DNA from: CBDFKU01 sp965248975
GTDB taxonomy: Bacteria > Chloroflexota > Dehalococcoidia > Lucifugimonadales > JAGWBF01
Length of the DNA stretch: 27,161 nt
Reading direction: 5' to 3'
Assembly (NCBI GenBank): GCA_965248975.1
Contig: CBDFKU010000002.1
Coordinates: 1-27,161, forward strand
How positions within the stretch are numbered: the first letter of the stretch is position 1; the number at the start of each line of letters is the position of its first letter. Below the pieces are notes generated by a model. The model was not told the origin of the DNA and searched no databases. It saw only the letters and a program-made list of their open reading frames with translations. The position numbers were made by a program, and so were the translations under genes. Positions 21,379-27,161 of the stretch are shown here, piece after piece.

Positions 21379-22970
21379 CCAGTCACCCGGTACCGGCCTT
21401 CTCCCTTAAGGTAGTTGGCCGTCCTCAGGGCCAGGGCCTGGATCGTCGACGTTGGGTTCACGGCACCGCCGGTGACGAACACGCTGCCGTCGACGATGAA
21501 CAGGTTCTTCACCTCGTGGCAGCCGCCCCAGCGGTCCACCACGGAGTTGGCCGGGTCGTCGCCCATGCGGGCCGTGCCCAGCAGGTGCCAGCCGCCGATG
21601 ATAGTCCCGTCATCCCCATCGATCTTCCGGGCGCCCGCCGCCTCCAGGACCTCGCTGGCCCTGGCAACGCCGTGGGCCAGCATCCTGGCGGTGTTGTCTT
21701 CGACGCGGTAGCGGACCTTCGGCGCGGGAATGCCGTTGCCGTCGGCCAGGGATGGGTCCAGGACGACCTCGTTATGCTGCTCGGGGAGGTCCTCGGCCAT
21801 GACCACGATGCCGATACTGTGAGAATACATCTCCTGGAAGGCCTGGTGGTGTCCCGGTCCCCAGGGGATGCGATGGGGGCCGAAACCGCCTAGGGCCGTC
21901 GTTAGGGGCCCCAGGCCGCGGGTCATCTGGAACTGGTAGCCCCGCACGAAGTCCCGCTCGGGATCGGTCTCGTAGAACTGGTGGCTGAGCATGCTGCTGC
22001 TGGTGGGTCCGCGGTAATCGTCGCCCCGTTCCTCGAAGACGCCCGTCACGAGGGTCGAGGGATGGTACATCAGGTTCTTCCCCACCAGGCCGCTGCCGTT
22101 GGCCAGTCCGTCGGGGAAGTGGTTCGATCGGGAGTTTAGCAGCAGCCTGGGGGTGCCCAGGCCGTTGCAGGCGATGACGACCGCTCTGGCCCTCTGCTCC
22201 CGGAGATTGCCCGCGGCGTCGTAGTAGACCGCCCCTTGGGCAAAACCCCGATGGTCCACGGTGATTTCTCGGACTCTGGCGTGGGTCGTCAGCCGGGCTC
22301 CGTGTCGGAGGGCTTTGGGCCAGTACGTCAGGTCGACGCTGGACTGCGAACGGAAGCCAGCGCCCAGGTCGGGAGTCCGGCCTTCGTAGGGCTGGGAAAT
22401 CAGGGCGCTGTCCGCCGACCACCAGTGCCAGCCCAGCCTGTCAAATCCCTTGGCTAGAACCTCTCCCAGGCGCCCGATGTATAGAGGAGGCGTGGGCCTG
22501 GGAGGCTTGGGCGGGTAGGCGGGATCACCGGCGAGTCCCGAGACCCCGATCTGGCCGTCGTTCAGGTCAAAGTAGGGCTCCAGCTCCTGATAGGTCAAAG
22601 GCCAGTCGTAGGCCACTCCGTCCATACTGCGGACCCGGAAGTCCGGGGGATGGACACGAGGGAAGTGGGAGCCCCAGTGGATGGTGCTGCCGCCGACGCC
22701 GTTGTACATCAGCGAGGTGATGGCCGACGCGGCGCCGTTCACCGGATAGTCCTGGGGCTGGCGCCTGATGTTGGGATTGGGGCTGAAGTCCGTCTGCCAC
22801 CGGATCTCCCAGCCGGGTTCGGTGATGGGCAGAGCATCCGGGGCCAGCCAGCCACCCTGCTCCAGGCACATAACGTCGATTCCTGCAGCGGCGAGACTCC
22901 AGCTCAGCGCCGCCCCCGACGCGCCTGCGCCGATGACCAGAACCTCAACCGGTTCTTCCTGACGCGCCAT
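21375..22970 (-). CDS. GMC family FAD-dependent oxidoreductase
   Basis: The protein is 531 aa, the standard GMC size. It oxidises an alcohol group with FAD as cofactor. The N-terminal dinucleotide motif is VIGAGASGAALS (12-23), followed by the YNGVGGSTIHWGS flavin-contact loop near residue 90. The C-terminal active site has H462 in GGWHLLGTARMG and N505 in GAVNPTSTIQAL, the His-Asn pair of the family. No signal peptide is seen. AAGGAGA precedes the ATG. It starts 9 nt after the squalene/phytoene synthase stop and is probably on the same mRNA, so a terpenoid alcohol is a reasonable but unproven substrate. Confidence 0.92.
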   Translation of the reverse strand: MARQEEPVEVLVIGAGASGAALSWSLAAAGIDVMCLEQGGWLAPDALPITEPGWEIRWQTDFSPNPNIRRQPQDYPVNGAASAITSLMYNGVGGSTIHWGSHFPRVHPPDFRVRSMDGVAYDWPLTYQELEPYFDLNDGQIGVSGLAGDPAYPPKPPRPTPPLYIGRLGEVLAKGFDRLGWHWWSADSALISQPYEGRTPDLGAGFRSQSSVDLTYWPKALRHGARLTTHARVREITVDHRGFAQGAVYYDAAGNLREQRARAVVIACNGLGTPRLLLNSRSNHFPDGLANGSGLVGKNLMYHPSTLVTGVFEERGDDYRGPTSSSMLSHQFYETDPERDFVRGYQFQMTRGLGPLTTALGGFGPHRIPWGPGHHQAFQEMYSHSIGIVVMAEDLPEQHNEVVLDPSLADGNGIPAPKVRYRVEDNTARMLAHGVARASEVLEAAGARKIDGDDGTIIGGWHLLGTARMGDDPANSVVDRWGGCHEVKNLFIVDGSVFVTGGAVNPTSTIQALALRTANYLKGEGRYRVTG

Positions 22971-22979
22971 CGTATCTCC

Positions 22980-24095
22980 TTAAGTGGCGTCCGCAGCCTT
23001 CAGGGCGGCCTCCACCCGGCCCCGAAGTCGCCCGATCCAGGCCCTGGTCAGCCGGTCCGAGAGGACGCAGGGAAGGGACAGGGCCATCATACGGTAGACC
23101 CATCTCCTGTTGACCTTGGATGGCGCGCCCGGGTCCAGCCAGGCCTGGTTGTCCGCCAGCCGGCCCATGGTGGCCAGCCCGATGAGGATGGGCCACAGCG
23201 CGGCCAGCCGCAGGCGCCAGCACCGCCCGGGTATCGCCAGCAGGTACTCTTCCGCGGCACGGTAATGCTCCAGGTCCGTCCGGATCCAGTCCAGCAGCAC
23301 TGGCCGGGCGATTGCGCCGGCCGAGGGGTCCAGCAGGTCCTCCGGTGCGAGACCCGCCAGGGCGAGCTGGGACCTGGGGAGGTAGCACCGGCCGCTACGG
23401 AGGTCACGGGGGACGTCTCGGAGCACGTTGGTCAGCTGGAGCGCCTTGCCAAAGCGCACCCCGGTCTCGGACATACGGGCCTCTTCCCAGTGTCGCAGGG
23501 AGGGAGTGTGGGCCATGGCTATGGCCGTCCAGAACTCCCCGACGCATCCAGCCACATAATAAGTGTAGCTGTCCAGGTCGTCGGGGTCCTCCAGCGCTCC
23601 GATCCTGCCCGAGTCCTCGACCGGGAAAGTGGTCAGGTCCGATTCCATGCCTCGGGTCAGGGTCACCACCACCGAGCGGACTCGACTGCGGTCGCCATCG
23701 GCGGTGTCTTCCAGCATGGCGAACAGCCGGGGCAGCGAGGCCAGCAACCTGCGCTCATCGTCGGATGCGCCGCCTTCCGACACCGTCCTGTCGATGTCCT
23801 GCAGCGCCTGCCAGTCTGCCGGCCCTTCGACTTGCTCCCTGAAGGTCAGCAGCGCCTTCAGGCGCTCCTGCGGAGGCAGCAGTCTCGTGTCGGCGATGGT
23901 GTCGGCGGCCCTGGCCAGCAGATAGGCCAGCCCCACGGGCTCCCGGAGACCCCCAGGCAGGACCCTCAGGGTCAGGTAAAAGCTGCGGGACACCCCACCT
24001 AGGAGGTCGGTCAGGAGGTGGCGTCGGTCATCTTCGCTGTCTGCCGGCGTCGACTTCGCGGCCGTCAAGCCGGAGGAGTTCGGCGGATCCGCCAT
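22980..24095 (-). CDS. Squalene/phytoene synthase family protein
   Basis: The ATG at 24095 gives 371 aa. It is preferred because a TATAAT lies just upstream (24144-24139); longer frames run back into the tRNA region. The enzyme should join two prenyl diphosphates head to head. The first aspartate motif is D65TIAD69 in ARAADTIADT, and the second is D227VPRD231 in NVLRDVPRDLRSGRCYLP. SRSFYLTLRVLP at 36-47 is also typical. The second motif with its YLP ending fits squalene-type as well as phytoene-type enzymes, and no desaturase or cyclase gene is present to decide. The C-terminus is basic and hydrophobic, consistent with membrane contact. It is the first gene of a pair with the GMC oxidoreductase. 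Confidence 0.88.
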   Translation of the reverse strand: MADPPNSSGLTAAKSTPADSEDDRRHLLTDLLGGVSRSFYLTLRVLPGGLREPVGLAYLLARAADTIADTRLLPPQERLKALLTFREQVEGPADWQALQDIDRTVSEGGASDDERRLLASLPRLFAMLEDTADGDRSRVRSVVVTLTRGMESDLTTFPVEDSGRIGALEDPDDLDSYTYYVAGCVGEFWTAIAMAHTPSLRHWEEARMSETGVRFGKALQLTNVLRDVPRDLRSGRCYLPRSQLALAGLAPEDLLDPSAGAIARPVLLDWIRTDLEHYRAAEEYLLAIPGRCWRLRLAALWPILIGLATMGRLADNQAWLDPGAPSKVNRRWVYRMMALSLPCVLSDRLTRAWIGRLRGRVEAALKAADAT

Positions 24096-24138
24096 ATCTC
24101 GTTCGATCCTTTGGCCAGCCTTTGGCCCTGGGAGCCCC

Positions 24139-24144
24139 ATTATA
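24139..24144 (-). promoter_or_regulatory. -10 box upstream of the squalene/phytoene synthase gene
   Basis: A perfect TATAAT reads on the minus strand 43 nt before the chosen ATG. No convincing -35 box is seen. Confidence 0.4.
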
Positions 24145-24209
24145 GCAGTTCCGGCGCTCCCGGCTTCAGAGACCTCTCCATGATCGATTGACCTGGACGC
24201 CACCAACCG

Positions 24210-24238
24210 TTGACTGGCCCGCATAGGTTGATTACAAT
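24210..24238 (+). promoter_or_regulatory. Promoter of the tRNA-Phe/tRNA-Gly operon
   Basis: TTGACT (24210-24215) and TACAAT (24233-24238) are exactly 17 nt apart, each matching 5 of 6 consensus bases. The tRNA-Phe gene begins 60 nt downstream. Confidence 0.8.
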
Positions 24239-24298
24239 TATAAGAGTGTACACGGCGTATCGACGCCACCCCTGCGATCCTGCGTTCGGAGGGGGACT

Positions 24299-24373
24299 GC
24301 CGAGGTAGCTCAGGGGTAGAGCAGTGGACTGAAAATCCACGTGTCGTCGGTTCGATTCCGACCCTCGGCACCA
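24299..24373 (+). tRNA. tRNA-Phe (anticodon GAA)
   Basis: The acceptor stem GCCGAGG/CCTCGGC encloses a normal cloverleaf. The anticodon stem GTGGA/TCCAC holds the loop CTGAAAA with anticodon GAA. The T arm carries GGTTCGATTCC. The discriminator is A and CCA is encoded. tRNA-Gly follows after 20 nt. Confidence 0.96.
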
Positions 24374-24393
24374 CGTGCAAAGGTGTCGGGCGA

Positions 24394-24468
24394 GCGGAAG
24401 TGGCTCAGCGGTAGAGCATCTCCTTGCCAAGGAGAGGGTCGCGGGTTCGAATCCCGTCTTCCGCTCCA
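24394..24468 (+). tRNA. tRNA-Gly (anticodon GCC)
   Basis: The acceptor stem is GCGGAAG/CTTCCGC. The anticodon stem TCTCC/GGAGA holds the loop TTGCCAA with anticodon GCC. The T arm has GGGTTCGAATCCC. The discriminator is T and CCA is encoded. A 27-nt copy of its anticodon-to-T-arm segment (24420-24446) recurs at 27063-27089. Confidence 0.96.
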
Positions 24469-24487
24469 TTTCTTAGATATAAAATGA

Positions 24488-24519
24488 GGCTCCAGGACCC
24501 CCCTGGGGCCTTCTTCTTT
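24488..24519 (+). terminator. Rho-independent terminator of the tRNA-Phe/tRNA-Gly operon
   Basis: GGCTCCAGG and CCTGGGGCC pair over 9 bp, with one T-G wobble and a 5-nt loop (24488-24510). TTCTTCTTT follows at 24511-24519. It lies 19 nt past the tRNA-Gly CCA. Confidence 0.8.
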
Positions 24520-24655
24520 GCCAGGTGACAGCAATTCCCCCTCGAAGCCCAGTAGACTCATCGCTAAATGTCACCGTTACCGGTTCCGATCCGAGTCTAG
24601 GTGATCCGTGAAGGCGGCAACTCCCGCCGATACTGTGGAGCCAGGGATGCCAGCC

Positions 24656-24695
24656 CCAAAAAGATAAGGGTCAGGCCGCCTGCTCCGCTGCACCC
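24656..24695 (-). terminator. Possible terminator of the lipoprotein gene
   Basis: On the minus strand GGGT and ACCC form an outer stem and CAGG/CCTG an inner stem, with a 9-nt bulge on one side. TTATCTTTTT follows. The stem is weak, but the position just after the lipoprotein stop and the T-run are right. Confidence 0.35.
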
Positions 24696-24719
24696 GATCA
24701 TTGCGCCATTTCGTCCGAG

Positions 24720-25748
24720 CTATTCGGCTGCATCCACCTTGATTATAAGTATCTGACCGCCACCGCCGTATACTTCGCCCTGACCTTGAGGCCTGAAGTC
24801 CTCTTGCACTTGGGGAGATAAATCTACTCTATAGATTCCGGCGGGGACCTCTGGGAAGGTCGATATTTCCAAGTCGAGCTGAGCTTGACCTGTTTCTGGA
24901 AGCACCACCTCGACTGGGTCCGAAACCAGAAAGAACTTGTCCGAAGAGTCAGACCCGTCCAGTAAGGATAAGGTGATCCTGGAAGGGCGAGCGAAAGAGA
25001 ACAAAGTTGCGGTAGCTGATGCTGATCCGCCTTGGGGAATGCTTACCATCAGAGGATCGACGTTCGCCAGCACCAGATGCTCATTTTGGTCCTGCAGTGA
25101 AGCTATGGACTCAAGTGCAACCTTCCATGGCTCTCCCACAAAGAAGGACCACCCCCTGGAAGGGGTGTAGCCCTCTTTAGTAGCTACAATGTTGTCCGGC
25201 TCAGGAAAACCTTCAAAGGTAGCCAGACCTTCAGAATCGGTTATGAGAGTGCTAACCATCTCGGCTTCAGCGTTGACGATGGTGACGCGAGCCCCGACGA
25301 TGGAAGCACTATCTTCATCTAGAACCTGGACCACGATGCCGTCATCTCGTACGATCTCCAGGGCTTCAGCATCGGAGATGAGCCACTCGCCCTCCCTATT
25401 CACCAGAATAAATCTTAATTTGGTGTGAGCTTCCACCGGAAAATCCGCGTCGTACTCAGCCAGGACCTGAGCACTGTCGGAGGTCGCAGATTCCACCTCC
25501 ACCACCAGGTTGGTAATGGTGATCGGGGGCAATGTTGCGTCCGCCAGACCTTCGTTGACCTCAGGGACGAAAAGGGTTGCTAACCGCTCTGAGTTTCCCT
25601 CTGAGAGAGCATCGAAGTAGTCCCGCACCGTTCCTTCGGGACTGGATCCTGAGCTTCCTCCACAGCCAACGAGGAGCACCGCCAAAGTCAACAGCGCCGT
25701 TGAATAAATCAACAAAGGCCACGGACGTTTTGATACCAAAATACTCAT
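24720..25748 (-). CDS. Secreted lipoprotein with NTF2-like and Ig-like domains
   Basis: The protein is 342 aa. The N-terminus (charged start, hydrophobic helix, then VLLVGCGGS) is a lipoprotein signal with the lipid-bearing cysteine at about residue 29. Residues about 35-130 (EGTVRDYFDALSEGNSERLATL... LRFILVNREGEWLISD) look like an NTF2-like fold of the kind fused to lipoprotein signals. Residues about 135-215 (IVVQVLDEDSASIVGARVTIV... LATFEGFPEPDNIVATKEGY) look like a carboxypeptidase-regulatory or Cna-B type beta domain. The C-terminal 110 residues form another all-beta region with no assigned family. The ATG at 25748 follows AGGAG by 7 nt. No catalytic residues are evident; a surface-binding or structural role is likely. 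Confidence 0.78.
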   Translation of the reverse strand: MSILVSKRPWPLLIYSTALLTLAVLLVGCGGSSGSSPEGTVRDYFDALSEGNSERLATLFVPEVNEGLADATLPPITITNLVVEVESATSDSAQVLAEYDADFPVEAHTKLRFILVNREGEWLISDAEALEIVRDDGIVVQVLDEDSASIVGARVTIVNAEAEMVSTLITDSEGLATFEGFPEPDNIVATKEGYTPSRGWSFFVGEPWKVALESIASLQDQNEHLVLANVDPLMVSIPQGGSASATATLFSFARPSRITLSLLDGSDSSDKFFLVSDPVEVVLPETGQAQLDLEISTFPEVPAGIYRVDLSPQVQEDFRPQGQGEVYGGGGQILIIKVDAAE

Positions 25749-25951
25749 GGGTTATTCTCCTGTCACGATAAATCGCGCAATGTGTCTACCATGCCTTGCG
25801 GTTAGGTGGACGCCTATTGTCCCCCCTTCTGAAGGTCCTTATGTTCGCCTCGGTGATTGACGTTACAGGACGGGAACAAACGGGTGCGGGTCTTCGTCTT
25901 GAATAGTGTAGCCGGTTAACCAGCACAAATTCAGTCGAGGAGACCCGAGCA

Positions 25952-26674
25952 ATGAAGAAAAGCATGATGCTAATATCCCTGGCGAGCCTGGCGGTAGCGG
26001 TTGCCACCACTGCCACAGTCGCGGCCTATACCCTGGCCAGCGATGGCTCCAGTCCCCCTGCGAATGAAACCGTGGGCACTCAGGAGCCGGCGTTCCCGGG
26101 TGGCATGCCGTCCACCTTTGACACGGCGCCCGAGACCATCGATGACGGCAAGGGCGGCGTGTCCGTGACCAATCCCGACGCCGAAGGATCGACCGGCATC
26201 CCAGATCCCGCAGGCTCGGGCGCCGTGCTAAACGCAGATGACACACCGGTGGGGAAAGTGGTACCCATAGGCAAGTTTGACGGTGACGTGGGACCCACAC
26301 GTAATCCCAACGACTCTGGCGTACCTGCTCCCTAGCCGGTGGAGGACCTGATTGAAGCCCTCCTGGCTGCCGGCACGGACGTGAAGGTCACAGGTGAGGT
26401 GGTCAATCAGCCCTTCCTCTCCGTGGATGGAACAATCATTCTCGTCAACGAGGAGAGGGTGCAAGTGATGGAGTACCGAGACGCCGATGTCCTCGACGCC
26501 GATGCAGCTCATATCTCCCCAGACGGAAGCTCCACGGGCACCACCATGGTCCTCTGGGTTGCGCCTCCCCATTTCTTCCGGGCGGACGCCACCATCGTGT
26601 TGTACGTGGGTGAGAATCCTACGGTGATAGAGGCCCTGACGTCAGTGGTGGGGCCCCAGTTCGCGGGCCTGTAG
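25952..26674 (+). pseudogene. Secreted protein interrupted by an in-frame TAG
   Basis: The ATG at 25952 follows GAGGAGA by 9 nt. A signal peptide (residues 1 to about 30, MKKSMMLISLASLAVAV) leads into a low-complexity region rich in G, P, D and S. A TAG at 26333-26335 (codon 128) interrupts the frame. The same frame resumes without a gap and encodes a compact domain (VEDLIEALLAAG... VNQPFLSVDG... SPDGSSTGTTMVLWVAPPHFFRADATIVLYVG... VGPQFAGL) to a stop at 26674. The total is 240 sense codons. A GTG at 26339 could start the second half but has no separated ribosome binding site, and that half would lack a signal peptide. A one-base CAG-to-TAG change explains it best; readthrough or sequencing error are alternatives. 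The domain family was not identified. Confidence 0.65.
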
Positions 26675-26692
26675 CAGGTCGCGCCTGAATAA

Positions 26693-26745
26693 CAGCTGGG
26701 CGCCATGTTCTGGTTCACGCCAGAGATGGTGCCCAGCTGTTTCTC
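26693..26745 (+). terminator. Long hairpin terminator after the interrupted secreted-protein gene
   Basis: CAGCTGGGCGCCAT (26693-26706) pairs with ATGGTGCCCAGCTG (26726-26739) over 14 bp with one G-T wobble. An inner CTGG/CCAG stem sits in the loop. TTTCTC follows at 26740-26745. It starts 18 nt after the stop codon at 26672-26674. Confidence 0.65.
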
Positions 26746-27161
26746 GGAGGTCATCGTGTTGGTTGGCTGACCATAGGTCCCGGGCCCGTCCGCCGCCAGT
26801 CGCTGGAGGGTGAAAAGAGCATGGCCAGCAGGGAGGTTCCGTCAATAGGTGTGTAAATGAGATCAGGCAGCAACCTCCTCCAGGGCCTTCTCTATAGTGA
26901 CCCCTTTGTTCCACAACAGCCATGGGGTTGTCTCTTGTGTATCTGGCCCGGCTATAAATTTTGACAGCAACACTGAGAGAGAACAGGGGACGTACTGAGA
27001 CGTTACAGATATGAGCCTACTCACTGGTGGATAGCTGGATATATAGTGGGACAGCCTATCCCCTCCTTGCCAAGGAGAGGTTCGCGGGTACTGCGGATTT
27101 CTGACTCAGGACAACGGAGTCCGGCGGCTCGGAGGAAAGAAAGACGCCCCGGTGTCGTGCC
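26746..27161. other. Region with no clear gene; possible mobile-element remnant
   Basis: No gene with start, ribosome binding site and recognisable family is seen. On the minus strand one frame is open from about 27103 to a TGA at 26863-26865. Its last 40 codons have protein-like composition (SKFIAGPDTQETTPWLLWNK... TIEKALEEVAA) but no start codon or family was recognised. Just beyond that stop the minus strand reads CATTTACACACCTATTGACG, which has the look of the end of an insertion sequence, though no paired inverted repeat is visible in the window. A tRNA-Gly fragment lies at 27063-27089. Confidence 0.35.
27063..27089 (+). repeat. Fragment of tRNA-Gly (possible att site)
   Basis: This 27-nt stretch matches tRNA-Gly(GCC) 24420-24446 in 26 of 27 positions, covering the anticodon arm, variable loop and start of the T arm. 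The one difference is G in the tRNA and T here (27081). Flanking sequence does not restore a tRNA fold. A direct repeat of a tRNA segment is the usual mark of integrase-mediated insertion, but no integrase gene is seen between the copies. Confidence 0.6.

Noticed and set aside
22650..24002. A 450-codon plus-strand open frame opposite the GMC and synthase genes
   Set aside because: It is an antisense shadow of two clear genes in GC-rich DNA, with low-complexity composition and no family features.
24140..24561. Minus-strand open frames across the tRNA-Phe and tRNA-Gly genes (GFEPATLSLARRCST-type peptides)
   Set aside because: They are antisense translations of tRNA genes, a well-known class of spurious proteins.
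24510..24719. Possible small gene between the tRNA terminator and the lipoprotein gene
   Set aside because: No start with a ribosome binding site and protein-like frame was found; only a possible terminator is visible.
1..27161. CRISPR array, restriction or phage-defence system
   Set aside because: No repeat-spacer pattern and no nuclease, methylase or phage gene set was seen; the novelty lies in recoding and unusual starts.

Overview
The window is a GC-rich bacterial chromosome segment of dense, mostly housekeeping genes in short operons. It probably comes from the Chloroflexota (Dehalococcoidia or SAR202-like). That placement is inference from gene content and protein style: a PadR regulator with a HAAS membrane protein, an rsmD-coaD-coiled-coil operon, a proC-yggT pair, and secreted dockerin/cytochrome proteins. 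No rRNA or other marker gene is present to prove it.

Layout. Positions 1-480: the 5' end of a minus-strand gene, then minus-strand tRNA-Arg and tRNA-His with a terminator. 482-5041: minus-strand pepA, a P-loop kinase, and a PadR / HAAS membrane protein / DegV operon. 5086-7350: a secreted dockerin-cytochrome c fusion and a two-domain rhodanese sulfurtransferase. 7481-14284: plus-strand genes, namely a PHP phosphoesterase, a DinG-type helicase-exonuclease, an OGG-type DNA glycosylase, pdxA, proC and yggT. 14293-18946: minus-strand polA, a coiled-coil protein, coaD and rsmD. 18999-24144: minus-strand amidase plus cyclophilin-like gene, a plus-strand VOC protein, and a minus-strand squalene/phytoene synthase plus GMC oxidoreductase pair. 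24210-24519: plus-strand tRNA-Phe and tRNA-Gly with promoter and terminator. 24720-27161: a lipoprotein, a secreted protein split by an amber codon, and an end region with a tRNA-Gly fragment and no clear gene.

Main discovery. The sulfurtransferase reading frame is interrupted by one TGA (6646-6648) exactly where the second rhodanese domain should carry its catalytic cysteine. The frame continues intact for 43 conserved rhodanese codons to a second TGA. A hairpin with a G-containing apical loop begins at the TGA and places its loop 17 nt downstream, as in bacterial SECIS elements. The best reading is a selenocysteine sulfurtransferase of 278 residues (Sec235), which a standard gene caller would truncate just before its active site. 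No selA, selB, selC or selD lies in the window.

Other notable points. coaD has no ATG, GTG or TTG start that keeps its nucleotide-binding motif, and it appears to start at ATC behind a perfect Shine-Dalgarno sequence inside rsmD. One secreted protein joins lamin-tail-like, carboxypeptidase-regulatory-like, dockerin-like and cytochrome c modules. A 27-bp piece of tRNA-Gly is repeated 2.6 kb downstream, as at an integration site.
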